Positions 1 through 6,305 are shown, counted from the first letter of the stretch. The stretch is 8,846 bases of DNA from JAAYCT01 sp964499575 (GCA_964499575.1 CAZCLK010000036.1:1-8846), one strand, 5' to 3'. Numbers and translations are program-made. The notes: generated from the letters alone by a model not told the origin.

Positions 1-101
1 CCTTCACCGGGAGTTACCCGGCACCCTTGTCCTGCGGAGCCCGGACTTTCCTCGTGTGCGTCCTTTCGAAACTGCACCCGCGATCGTCCGGCTTACTCGG
101 A
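1..101 (-). ncRNA. rnpB: RNase P RNA, bacterial class A, 5' domain (cut by window edge)
   Basis: This is the catalytic RNA of ribonuclease P, which removes 5' leaders from tRNA precursors. Read on the minus strand, the RNA starts near 100 with GAGTAAGCCGGACGATCG. A P3-like hairpin (GTGC...GCAC) follows. Then comes the nearly universal conserved region I, GAGGAAAGTCCGGGCTCC (36-53), the 5' side of helix P4. Next are GGGTGCCGGGTAAC and the P8 hairpin CCGGG-agtta-CCCGG (7-21 on plus). This layout is that of class A RNA, as in Escherichia coli, and not the Bacillus class B form. Roughly the first quarter of the gene is visible; the rest, including the 3' strands of P1 and P4, lies left of the window. 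It sits directly after nif3 with its own promoter. Confidence 0.93.
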
Positions 102-111
102 AAACATCACC

Positions 112-140
112 ATCATAAACAAATGGCCGCCGGTTGTCCA
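112..140 (-). promoter_or_regulatory. Sigma-70/SigA-type promoter of rnpB
   Basis: On the minus strand a -35 box TGGACA (135-140) and a -10 box TATGAT (112-117) are separated by exactly 17 nt, each matching consensus at 5 of 6 bases. The expected transcription start, about 7 nt downstream (104-105), falls just before the first recognisable base of RNase P RNA. This supports direct transcription with little or no 5' trimming. Confidence 0.75.
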
Positions 141-151
141 CACAATCCGGC
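129..151 (-). terminator. Terminator-like hairpin after nif3, overlapping the rnpB promoter
   Basis: Four nt after the nif3 stop codon the minus strand can fold as GCCGG-a-TTGT, loop GTGG, ACAA-CCGGC: nine base pairs with one bulged A. The following bases (GGCCATTTGTTTATG) are only moderately T-rich, so this is a weak or partial intrinsic terminator at best. Its 3' half and loop contain the -35 box of the rnpB promoter. It could limit read-through from the dnaG-trmK-nif3 transcript into rnpB; that role is inference. Confidence 0.4.
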
Positions 152-154
152 TGT

Positions 155-922
155 TCAAAAAATATTCCCCTGCTCGATGCCGACCGGTAAATCAGGGAAT
201 TCCCCGTGAAGAATGGTTTTCAGATATTTGAGTATCACCCGCTCCGATGCATCATGCCCGGTGACGATGACGCGCACGTCGGATTCATTGAGTAAAACCA
301 TCAGATGATGTTTCATCTCTCCGGTGATCACAATGTCGACCGAAGACCGGAGTATTTCCGGAACAAGCGCTTCGTCAAACGATCCCGCGCAGAGGCAGAC
401 ATTATGAATTGCACCGTCACGGGCGCTGTTCAGTAAGACGCCCGAGCTCTTGAGCTCCTCTTTTACCCTGCCGGAAAAGTCGAAATAATGAAGAGGCTTT
501 TCACTTCTGCATAAAAGTCCGAACGAACCCTCCTCAATGGCTCCGACGATATTTAATCCGAGTGTATGCGCCAGCGCGTGATTGACACTGAAGTCTGCGC
601 GATCCAGATTGGTGTGCGCCGAAAAAACTGAAATATTTCCGCGAAGGAGGCGCGCAATCAGACCGCCCCGCGTTGTCCCCGTATCGATCGAAAAGCACGG
701 TGAAAAAAATAACGGGTGGTGCGTGATGATCAGATTCGCGCCGATGTCCGCACAAAGACGGATCGCCGCGGAAGTGACATCCAGCGATAGCACGACACCT
801 TGAACCCCGGACTCATCGCTTCCGACCATCAGTCCGACATGATCCCATGCTTCCGCCCGATCGCGCGGCGCCGTTTCGTCCATCAAACGAATGATATCCT
901 TCATCGTTACGGGTTGATTCAT
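155..922 (-). CDS. Nif3-like dinuclear metal center protein
   Basis: This is a protein of the Nif3/YbgI/YqfO family, toroidal hexamers with a two-metal site per subunit. Hydrolase and GTP cyclohydrolase I type 2 roles have been proposed, but the cellular function is unsettled. At 255 residues it is the short form, without the extra domain of the roughly 370-residue Bacillus YqfO. The expected metal ligands are all present: H68 and H69 in THHPLFF, D107 in SAHTNLD, and H223 and E227 in GHDASE. GEMKHH (201-206) is a further family motif. The ATG at 922 overlaps the trmK stop in an ATGA junction and has GGAGG 8 nt upstream, so translation is probably coupled to trmK. A later ATG (codon 7) lacks a ribosome binding site. 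The trmK-nif3 pairing is typical of Firmicutes. Confidence 0.9.
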   Translation of the reverse strand: MNQPVTMKDIIRLMDETAPRDRAEAWDHVGLMVGSDESGVQGVVLSLDVTSAAIRLCADIGANLIITHHPLFFSPCFSIDTGTTRGGLIARLLRGNISVFSAHTNLDRADFSVNHALAHTLGLNIVGAIEEGSFGLLCRSEKPLHYFDFSGRVKEELKSSGVLLNSARDGAIHNVCLCAGSFDEALVPEILRSSVDIVITGEMKHHLMVLLNESDVRVIVTGHDASERVILKYLKTILHGEFPDLPVGIEQGNIF

Positions 923-1611
923 AGATCGGTCCTCCCTTCCTCGCTCAAGAGTTTCTTTGCAAATATTATGACCGGAAGCAGTTCGGGACGGCCGAGCCGC
1001 TGTTTTTCGAGAGAACGAATCTTACCTTCCAAATAGCGAACTGTCCCTTGCGGTTTTTTCCTGATAATGTAAGGGCCGAGAATCCTCTGCTCCGGGCTGA
1101 GCGGATGCGGTTCGCCCGTATAGCGACAGCCGATGATTATGTATGTCCTTCCCCGATCAAAGCAAATTTTCTCAAAAGCGACGAAGAACAGATGATCCGA
1201 CAGGAATGCTCTGAGTTCCTCCTCCGAACGCTGGGGCTGAAGAAGAAAGAGCGTGCCTTCGGGAAAAGATCCTCCGTGATCGGAAATGGCCTTTGTGAGG
1301 ATTCGTACCATCTCCAGTCCTCCGAGTCCCGCGATCACGACGACGTCATCCTGATCCAGCGCGATATCGCTTACGCCGTCGCAGCAAAACACCGCGGACT
1401 GATCCGAAAAACCCTTCCGGGCAAGATATTCACGGGTTCTTTGCGCCGGTGCGCGATGAATATCGGTACAGACAACCGTACGGGAACGCTTTGTTTCCAA
1501 TACGTAGGCGGATAACAATCCGTGGTCGGAACCGACATCAATCAGCCGCCGGCACAAGGGTATTTCTTCCGCGATGCACCGGAGGCGATCGGGTATCTTC
1601 GTCGGTATCAC
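919..1611 (-). CDS. trmK: tRNA (adenine(22)-N(1))-methyltransferase TrmK
   Basis: This SAM-dependent methyltransferase forms m1A at position 22 of tRNA (family of Bacillus subtilis YqfN/TrmK). With the start chosen here it has 230 residues. The Rossmann fold begins with the SAM-binding motif DVGSDHG (25-31) after the short N-terminal helix usual for the family. The acidic end of strand 2 is near D50, and the family motif VVIAGLGG ends at 98. LQPQRSEEELRAFL follows, then a helical C-terminal extension. The frame is open to a GTG at 1647 inside dnaG, but that codon has no ribosome binding site. The GTG at 1611 follows GGAGGAA (cctcc at 1617-1621 on plus) and gives MIPTKIPDRL, matching the normal TrmK N-terminus. 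The gene therefore begins 19 nt after dnaG. Its stop overlaps the nif3 start by 4 nt. Confidence 0.9.
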   Translation of the reverse strand: MIPTKIPDRLRCIAEEIPLCRRLIDVGSDHGLLSAYVLETKRSRTVVCTDIHRAPAQRTREYLARKGFSDQSAVFCCDGVSDIALDQDDVVVIAGLGGLEMVRILTKAISDHGGSFPEGTLFLLQPQRSEEELRAFLSDHLFFVAFEKICFDRGRTYIIIGCRYTGEPHPLSPEQRILGPYIIRKKPQGTVRYLEGKIRSLEKQRLGRPELLPVIIFAKKLLSEEGRTDL

Positions 1612-1630
1612 ATCTTCCTCCGTCCGTCCA

Positions 1631-3496
1631 TCAGTTGGAAAGCTCACGGATTTGCTCGCGTAAAAACTTCAGATAATTATTCACCTCGCGAAAAGCATCA
1701 ACGGACGCTTCCCGGTCCGGTCCTTCGGCCATACCGTCGATTTGAACCGCAAGGTATTTTTTTCTTCGCGTGTACACTTGCTCACGAACCCGATACAGGT
1801 AATCCAAAACGAGTCTTGAGAGCTTTTTGGGGTCACGTACGTCTTTTATTTTCATCAGTATCCCCGAGAAAACATCCCGGGCCGGACGTCCATTTAGCTC
1901 TTTATCTTCCGACCGTTCGAGAAGTTTGGCGGCTCCCCCGACGCCCTTGTACAATTCGGCAATCATTCCGGCCGCGATCTCCCGCATCGTACCGGCCGAA
2001 AAATCAGTCGGGATCGGTTTATCGGGCATATCCCGAAAAATTTCCGGGTTTTCGCAAAGGAAGCACAATAGGAGGATTTCCTGGTGTGTGGCGCGATTGG
2101 TCTCGTCCGCCGGGACTGCGGAAATCTGTTCTTTGATCGCGCGAAGCGGCTCGACCGAGCCCCTTGATGATTCGTTATCCTCCGCACGCTTGGCTTCCGA
2201 CATGACACTTGAAACCGACACCTTCAGAATATTGGCGACCGTTCCTGCCGCCCGCTCGCGTAATACCGCATTCGATTCCCAGGACAGGTATTCGCACGCA
2301 AGCGACTGAAATGTACGTGCGTCGAACCTTCCGTCGACGACACTTTGGGCTTGTGCCGCCTCAACCAGATAATCCAATACCGGCAGGGCATCAGAGACCA
2401 CTTTTCGAAAAGCTTCGGATCCGTGCTCCCGAATATACTGGTCCGGGTCCTTTCCTTCCAAAACGCGTCCGACGGACAGCTTTGCGTTCATACCGGACGG
2501 ACGGTTCAGTCTGGTCATCAGATTTTTAAGGCTCCGGATCGCGGCGTTTCGGCCGGCATTGTCCGAATCAAAGAAAAGGACGATCTCCTCCGCGTAGCGG
2601 GAAGCAAGCGACAGCTGGCGATCGGTAAGCGCCGTTCCGAGGGATGCCACGGCATTCGTTACACCGGCCTGATGCATGGATATAACGTCCATATAACCCT
2701 CGACGATGATCAAAGACTTCTCCTTCGAGGTTTTGGCGAAATTGAGGGCGTAAAGGATTCGTTGCTTTGAATAGACCTCCGTCTCGGGAGAGTTGATATA
2801 CTTCGGTGTGCCGTCTGTCAGTATTCTTCCGCCGAACGCAACGATCTTGCCCATCGGGTCAAAGATCGGAAACATCAGCCGCCCGCGAAAAAGATCGATC
2901 AACCCACCCTTTTTGCTCTTTGTGAAAAGCCCGCATTTTTGAAGTATCTCGTCTCGAACGCCTTTTTGGCGCATCCATCGATACAGGCCCTCCCATTCGT
3001 CCGGAGCGTAGCCCAAGCCGAACTTCTTTGCGGTTTGCGGTGTGATTTTTCGCTTTTCAAGGTATTCGACGGCGATCCTGCCGCGCTCCGAATGCAGAGA
3101 AGCGTAAAAATAGCGGGCGGCCTCCAATAGCGCGTCGCGAATTTCATCCCGCTCGACCGACAATTTTTTAAGCGCGTCATCTTCGGGTTCCGGAAGCGTT
3201 ATTTTCGCGCGTTCCGCCAATAACCGAAGCGCCTCCATAAAGGACAACTTCTCGACTTCCATGATGAATTGAATCACGTTGCCGCCCTTGTGACAGCCGA
3301 AGCAATAATAGATTTGCTTGCTGACGGAAACCGAGAACGACGGGGTGTCCTCGGAATGGAAGGGACAAAGTGCGAACTGATTCTGTCCGCTTGTTTTGGT
3401 AAAACGAACGTACTGTCCGACCACGGAAACGATGTCGTTCCCGGAAATGATATCTTCGATGATATTCTCGGGTATTCCGCCGGAATGACCTGCCAT
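1631..3496 (-). CDS. dnaG: DNA primase DnaG
   Basis: This primase synthesises RNA primers for Okazaki fragments and acts with the replicative helicase. Domains in order: the CHC2 zinc finger with ligands C48, H51, C69, C72 (numbered from the upstream ATG), the catalytic core with KYINSPET near 236-243, and the TOPRIM fold with VEGYMD (catalytic E270) and DSDNAG (D314 and D316). A helical C-terminal part of about 200 residues fits the helicase-binding domain. Length is normal for the family. Two ATG codons compete: 3508 (MRSAMAG...) lacks a good ribosome binding site, whereas 3496 has GAGG 6 nt upstream and starts closer to the conserved PENIIEDI segment. I prefer 3496 (621 residues). It follows the HD gene by 27 nt. 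In most Firmicutes rpoD comes next; here trmK does. Confidence 0.95.
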   Translation of the reverse strand: MAGHSGGIPENIIEDIISGNDIVSVVGQYVRFTKTSGQNQFALCPFHSEDTPSFSVSVSKQIYYCFGCHKGGNVIQFIMEVEKLSFMEALRLLAERAKITLPEPEDDALKKLSVERDEIRDALLEAARYFYASLHSERGRIAVEYLEKRKITPQTAKKFGLGYAPDEWEGLYRWMRQKGVRDEILQKCGLFTKSKKGGLIDLFRGRLMFPIFDPMGKIVAFGGRILTDGTPKYINSPETEVYSKQRILYALNFAKTSKEKSLIIVEGYMDVISMHQAGVTNAVASLGTALTDRQLSLASRYAEEIVLFFDSDNAGRNAAIRSLKNLMTRLNRPSGMNAKLSVGRVLEGKDPDQYIREHGSEAFRKVVSDALPVLDYLVEAAQAQSVVDGRFDARTFQSLACEYLSWESNAVLRERAAGTVANILKVSVSSVMSEAKRAEDNESSRGSVEPLRAIKEQISAVPADETNRATHQEILLLCFLCENPEIFRDMPDKPIPTDFSAGTMREIAAGMIAELYKGVGGAAKLLERSEDKELNGRPARDVFSGILMKIKDVRDPKKLSRLVLDYLYRVREQVYTRRKKYLAVQIDGMAEGPDREASVDAFREVNNYLKFLREQIRELSN

Positions 3497-3523
3497 GGCT
3501 GACCTCATGATCTCAAGTTGCCG

Positions 3524-4186
3524 TTACAGCAATTGCGTATTGTTAATGAACAGCTCAAATTTCAATTTCAGATGGTTTGCCGCATTTCGGCAGAGTTTCA
3601 TCCGTTCCAGGAAAATTTCAAAATAATCCATCACCGGACTGATTTCGGTATCGATCTCAATATTGAGCCGCGCCCGATCGCCGACCACCTCAAGGGTCGA
3701 TAGTGTAGCCGCATAATTTACGCGGTCGTGGATATCAAAGGTCTCGTGCCGCTTGTTTCTGACGCGACTTCGATGCACGTCCGCTTTGTCCGAAAGGATT
3801 AAAGCGGCCGCTATTTTACTGACGGGAACCCCTTCGCCTTCGTCATGATTCGCAATCGCCATCATGATTGTTGCGGCGTCTGCATAAGACATTCCCTTCC
3901 TGACGAGCATATCGTACGCCATGATGGCTCCCGACAAAGCGTGATTGTTTCGACTCACGGCATTACCGATATCGTGAAGATATCCGGCAATCCGTCCGAG
4001 TTCGATCGTGTGCTCATCCTCTCCGAGAATTTCTAAAATCTCGCCGCACTTATTGGAAACCAGTCGGCAATGACGAAAGGTATGTTCTGTATAGCCCAAA
4101 GAATCCATCTGAATACCGGCGGCCTGAAGCAGTGTTTTTACTTCTTCACTTCTCTGGATTTCTTTGATGGTCAGCTCTTCCGCCAT
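3524..4186 (-). CDS. HD-domain phosphohydrolase in the SCIFF operon
   Basis: This 220-residue protein is a single HD domain. The metal-binding set is complete: H39 (in HTFRH), H71-D72 (in YLHDIGN), H82, H114 (in NHDEGEG) and D133 (in LSDKADVHRSR). It is therefore probably an active metal-dependent phosphohydrolase acting on a phosphoester or nucleotide, but the substrate cannot be read from the sequence. There is no signal peptide, membrane segment or second domain, so it should be cytoplasmic. The C-terminal 70 residues (from about RHETFDIHDRV) carry no metal ligand and look alpha/beta. The start ATG has only a G-rich, weak ribosome binding site (GGGGCGG). It lies 43 nt after scfB and 27 nt before the preferred dnaG start. 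As I recall, such HD proteins are common neighbours of scfAB in clostridia; a functional link is inference. Confidence 0.82.
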   Translation of the reverse strand: MAEELTIKEIQRSEEVKTLLQAAGIQMDSLGYTEHTFRHCRLVSNKCGEILEILGEDEHTIELGRIAGYLHDIGNAVSRNNHALSGAIMAYDMLVRKGMSYADAATIMMAIANHDEGEGVPVSKIAAALILSDKADVHRSRVRNKRHETFDIHDRVNYAATLSTLEVVGDRARLNIEIDTEISPVMDYFEIFLERMKLCRNAANHLKLKFELFINNTQLL

Positions 4187-4214
4187 ATTATCCGCCCCGC
4201 TTTTCCGTTGTACG

Positions 4215-4234
4215 TGTGATTAAATTGTATCACA
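4215..4234. repeat. Inverted repeat TGTGAT-N8-ATCACA at the scfB stop
   Basis: Two perfect 6-nt arms, TGTGAT and ATCACA, flank an AT-rich 8-nt centre (TAAATTGT). The repeat covers the scfB stop codon and lies about 30 nt before the HD gene start. It could be an operator for a dimeric regulator or a weak RNA hairpin. There is no T tract, so it is not an intrinsic terminator. The CRP consensus has a 6-nt spacer between TGTGA and TCACA, whereas here that spacer is 10 nt. Confidence 0.3.
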
Positions 4235-5681
4235 TCCCGCGGTCATGCTTCATACAGGCGAGCCATATGGAGCACTCTAATCTTTTTTTCGTGAGCGCAC
4301 AGCCGATCTTGTACTCTTCATCGAGAGAACCGCTTGAAAAGTATCGATTCGCGGCGCATCCGCCGCCGCAATGGTACCGCGCGAAACACTGCACGCACTC
4401 CGGGCGATCCGGCATCAGCCGCTCGAAAAACATCCGGCGGACATCGGGATCCAGAATATCTTCTATGGATTTTTCGGGCTTCATGTTTCCGTCCGCATCA
4501 ATGATCCGGTCGATATCCGCCACGTTTCCCATCAGAAATTTCTGCTCGCCGACAAACTGATGGCAGGGATAAATATCGCCTTCGGGAGTAACCGCAACAT
4601 ATTCGGATCCGACCCCGCAACCCTTCAGGCGTTTATATACACAAGGACCGCCCTCAAAATCCATTCGGAAGTGGAAAAAATGAACCGGGCGGTCGGAATT
4701 TCGTCCGGCGTCGATATACCCGGCCAGTTTTTCGTATTCTTTATTAATAGATTCAATGTCTTCTTCGCGAATATCATACCCGGCGCCGGGCGCAGATACG
4801 ACCGGTTCCATGGAAATATGGCGCGCATGCAACCGGTCCGCAATATGCCGCACGTCCTCCGAAAAATCCAGATTATGGCGCGTGAATGTTCCGCGCACAT
4901 AGTACTCGCGAAACGTTGAATCGTCCTTTTCGCGCGCCTCAATAAAATCGATAATATGATCACGGATCGGCTCATACGTTGGCTTTCCGCCGATCCCGGG
5001 ACGCATCTTATTGTGGATCTCCGGCCGGCCGTCGATGCTGAGGACGCAGTTTTTCATATGTTGGTTGATGAACGCGGTTTTCTCCGGATCCAGAAGCAGC
5101 GCATTGGTCGTGATCGTGATCCGGATATCCTTACCGGTTTGTACGGACCTTTGTTCGCAATACTTTGTAAGCTCAACGACGACCGGCCAGTTCAGGAGCG
5201 GCTCACCGCCGAAAAAATCAATATCCAAATTATGTCTCTTCCCGGAAGATGCAATTAGAAAATCAATCGCTTTCTTACCGGTTTCAACAGACAACATCGA
5301 GCGCTTATGCGTTCCGTAATCGCCGGTTCCGGCAAAACAGTACCGGCAACGCATATTACAGTCGTGACAGATATGCAGACACATTGCTTTAATGATCGGG
5401 CCGTCCGGATAAAGCGTCCGGTAATCCGCCCGAACAGCCGGGGCGAATAATGAACGTTCACGGATCATTGTATCAAAAGAATCACAGATCTCACTGATTT
5501 CCGCATATGCGAAGCCTGTAAGATCGGACATCTTCCTCAAATCATCGGATCCGGGTCTGTTCCCGTCCCGGTCCCGATACATTTCTAAAACGCGAAAAGC
5601 CGCCGTGTCCAGATCATATATTGAAGAGCACTCCGAATCATACGCGATTCGTTTGCCCTTCATTTCAAATAAATAAACCAA
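4230..5681 (-). CDS. scfB: SCIFF peptide maturase, radical SAM/SPASM thioether-forming enzyme
   Basis: This enzyme installs thioether cross-links in the SCIFF peptide encoded just upstream (family of Clostridium thermocellum CteB). Numbering is from the TTG start, 483 residues. The N-terminal ~95 residues, beginning MVYLFEMKGKRIAYD, fit a PqqD-like RiPP recognition element. The radical SAM cluster motif is C108-x3-C112-x2-C115 (CNMRCRYC), followed by GGEP (158-161). The C-terminal SPASM part holds candidate ligands for two auxiliary Fe-S clusters: C347, C355, C373, C429, C432, C438, C442 and C461. The frame is open to a GTG at 5738, but that codon lies inside a hairpin, has no ribosome binding site and adds 19 hydrophobic residues not expected in the family. 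The TTG at 5681 sits 7 nt after a perfect AGGAGG and restores the usual N-terminus. The HD gene follows after 43 nt. Confidence 0.93.
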   Translation of the reverse strand: MVYLFEMKGKRIAYDSECSSIYDLDTAAFRVLEMYRDRDGNRPGSDDLRKMSDLTGFAYAEISEICDSFDTMIRERSLFAPAVRADYRTLYPDGPIIKAMCLHICHDCNMRCRYCFAGTGDYGTHKRSMLSVETGKKAIDFLIASSGKRHNLDIDFFGGEPLLNWPVVVELTKYCEQRSVQTGKDIRITITTNALLLDPEKTAFINQHMKNCVLSIDGRPEIHNKMRPGIGGKPTYEPIRDHIIDFIEAREKDDSTFREYYVRGTFTRHNLDFSEDVRHIADRLHARHISMEPVVSAPGAGYDIREEDIESINKEYEKLAGYIDAGRNSDRPVHFFHFRMDFEGGPCVYKRLKGCGVGSEYVAVTPEGDIYPCHQFVGEQKFLMGNVADIDRIIDADGNMKPEKSIEDILDPDVRRMFFERLMPDRPECVQCFARYHCGGGCAANRYFSSGSLDEEYKIGCALTKKRLECSIWLACMKHDRGM

Positions 5682-5688
5682 TAACGTG

Positions 5689-5694
5689 CCTCCT
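5689..5694 (-). promoter_or_regulatory. Ribosome binding site that decides the scfB TTG start
   Basis: A perfect AGGAGG on the minus strand stands 7 nt before TTG at 5681. It has no useful distance to any ATG or GTG in frame: the next in-frame ATG is 5 codons further inside the conserved YLFEMKGK segment. A strong site paired with a weak start codon suggests deliberately tuned maturase synthesis; that last point is inference. Confidence 0.75.
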
Positions 5695-5700
5695 GACCGT

Positions 5701-5744
5701 AAAATAAAAATAATGAAGACGAAACGAGCCGCCTTCACTATTCT
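5701..5744 (-). terminator. Intrinsic terminator/attenuator between scfA and scfB
   Basis: The minus strand has a near-perfect inverted repeat: arms 5744-5730 (AGAATAGTGAAGGCG) and 5721-5707 (CGTCTTCATTATTTT) with an 8-nt loop (GCTCGTTT). All 15 positions pair, three of them as G-U, and the loop-proximal part is the most GC-rich. A T-rich tract (minus strand TATTTT, 5706-5701) follows at once. The hairpin begins 25 nt after the scfA stop and ends shortly before the AGGAGG of scfB. This is the layout expected for a partial terminator that keeps the abundant small precursor in excess over its maturase. Alternatively it could protect the scfA 3' end after processing. Confidence 0.65.
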
Positions 5745-5768
5745 GTTGTTGAGATGAAGTCCTTATCG

Positions 5769-5912
5769 TCAGCGGTCGGCTTCACAAGGCTGATTGGCGA
5801 CAGTACAACTGGTCTTGCAGGCTGACTGACAGGATGTCTGACATTCGCCGCAGGTTTTTCCCGAGCAAGGGACTTTCACACCGGCTTGATGGACCACTTT
5901 GATATGTTTCAT
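5769..5912 (-). CDS. scfA: SCIFF ribosomal peptide precursor (six cysteines in forty-five family)
   Basis: This 47-residue precursor is modified by the neighbouring radical SAM enzyme to a thioether-bridged peptide. It starts with the conserved MKHIK and carries the family core CGECQTSCQSACKTSCTV at residues 21-38, followed by ANQPC. Cysteines are at 16, 21, 24, 28, 32, 36 and 43. The last six are the canonical ones; C16 is extra. In the C. thermocellum homologue CteA the mapped thioether, as I recall, joins Cys32 and Thr37; both residues exist here at the same numbers. The ATG has an excellent ribosome binding site (ACGGAGGT, 8 nt spacing). No signal peptide is seen. yajC ends 41 nt upstream, and the attenuator-like hairpin and maturase follow. 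The biological role of the mature peptide is unknown to me. Identification is firm despite the small size. Confidence 0.95.
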   Translation of the reverse strand: MKHIKVVHQAGVKVPCSGKTCGECQTSCQSACKTSCTVANQPCEADR

Positions 5913-5920
5913 ATTCCAAA

Positions 5921-5928
5921 ACCTCCGT
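5921..5928 (-). promoter_or_regulatory. Strong ribosome binding site of scfA
   Basis: ACGGAGGT on the minus strand lies 8 nt before the ATG at 5912. It supports translation of this very short ORF at a high rate. Confidence 0.75.
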
Positions 5929-5953
5929 TAAAATGATACGAACGGCCTGATTA

Positions 5954-6277
5954 TCAGGTCGCGGTGTCTCTCTTGGTCACCGTGCTGATGGCCGTCTTCC
6001 GAAACGTAATCATGGTGTTTGCGACACTTGTTGTAATGGTTACTTCCTCATCGCGAATGTTCGCGATGGTTCCGACGACGCCTCCGATGGTAACGATCTT
6101 ATCGCCGACCACCATCTTGTCCACTTGTTCCCTCAGTTCCTTCTCCCGTTTTCTCTGCGGGCGGATCGTTATAAAATACATCACCAACATAACGACGCCG
6201 AGCATAAGGAGCATCGGCAACATATCGGTAAGGCTTCCTCCCGATTGCGTATCGGTCACGGCAAGAAAATACTGCAT
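5954..6277 (-). CDS. yajC: Preprotein translocase subunit YajC
   Basis: This small inner-membrane partner of the Sec translocon is known to associate with SecDF-YidC. It has 107 residues, about the usual size. One transmembrane helix runs over residues 19-38 (MLPMLLMLGVVMLVMYFITI), followed by the family signature RPQRKREKE. A small cytoplasmic beta-rich domain follows, with GDKIVTIGGVVGTI, as in other YajC proteins. The start ATG has GGAGG (6285-6289 on plus) 7 nt upstream. It follows tgt by 221 nt and precedes scfA by 41 nt, the usual clostridial order queA-tgt-yajC-scfA. The secD and secF genes often found just after are not in this window. Confidence 0.93.
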   Translation of the reverse strand: MQYFLAVTDTQSGGSLTDMLPMLLMLGVVMLVMYFITIRPQRKREKELREQVDKMVVGDKIVTIGGVVGTIANIRDEEVTITTSVANTMITFRKTAISTVTKRDTAT

Positions 6278-6305
6278 GTGTTATCCTCCGAGTTGAATTT
6301 CACTG

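Noticed and set aside
1522..2136. 204-codon plus-strand open frame across trmK and dnaG
   Set aside because: It is antisense to two strongly supported genes, and its residues are dominated by Arg, Pro and Ser as expected for a shadow frame of GC-containing codons.
4215..4234. CRP-type binding site
   Set aside because: The TGTGA and TCACA half-sites are 10 nt apart instead of 6. It is kept only as an inverted repeat of unknown role.
4371..4919. 182-codon plus-strand open frame
   Set aside because: It lies wholly inside scfB on the opposite strand, has no family motifs or ribosome binding site, and mirrors the coding constraints of the real gene.
5946..5958. Small palindrome CCTGA-TTA-TCAGG at the yajC stop
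   Set aside because: Only five pairs with a 3-nt loop and no T tract. It is too weak for a terminator and common by chance.
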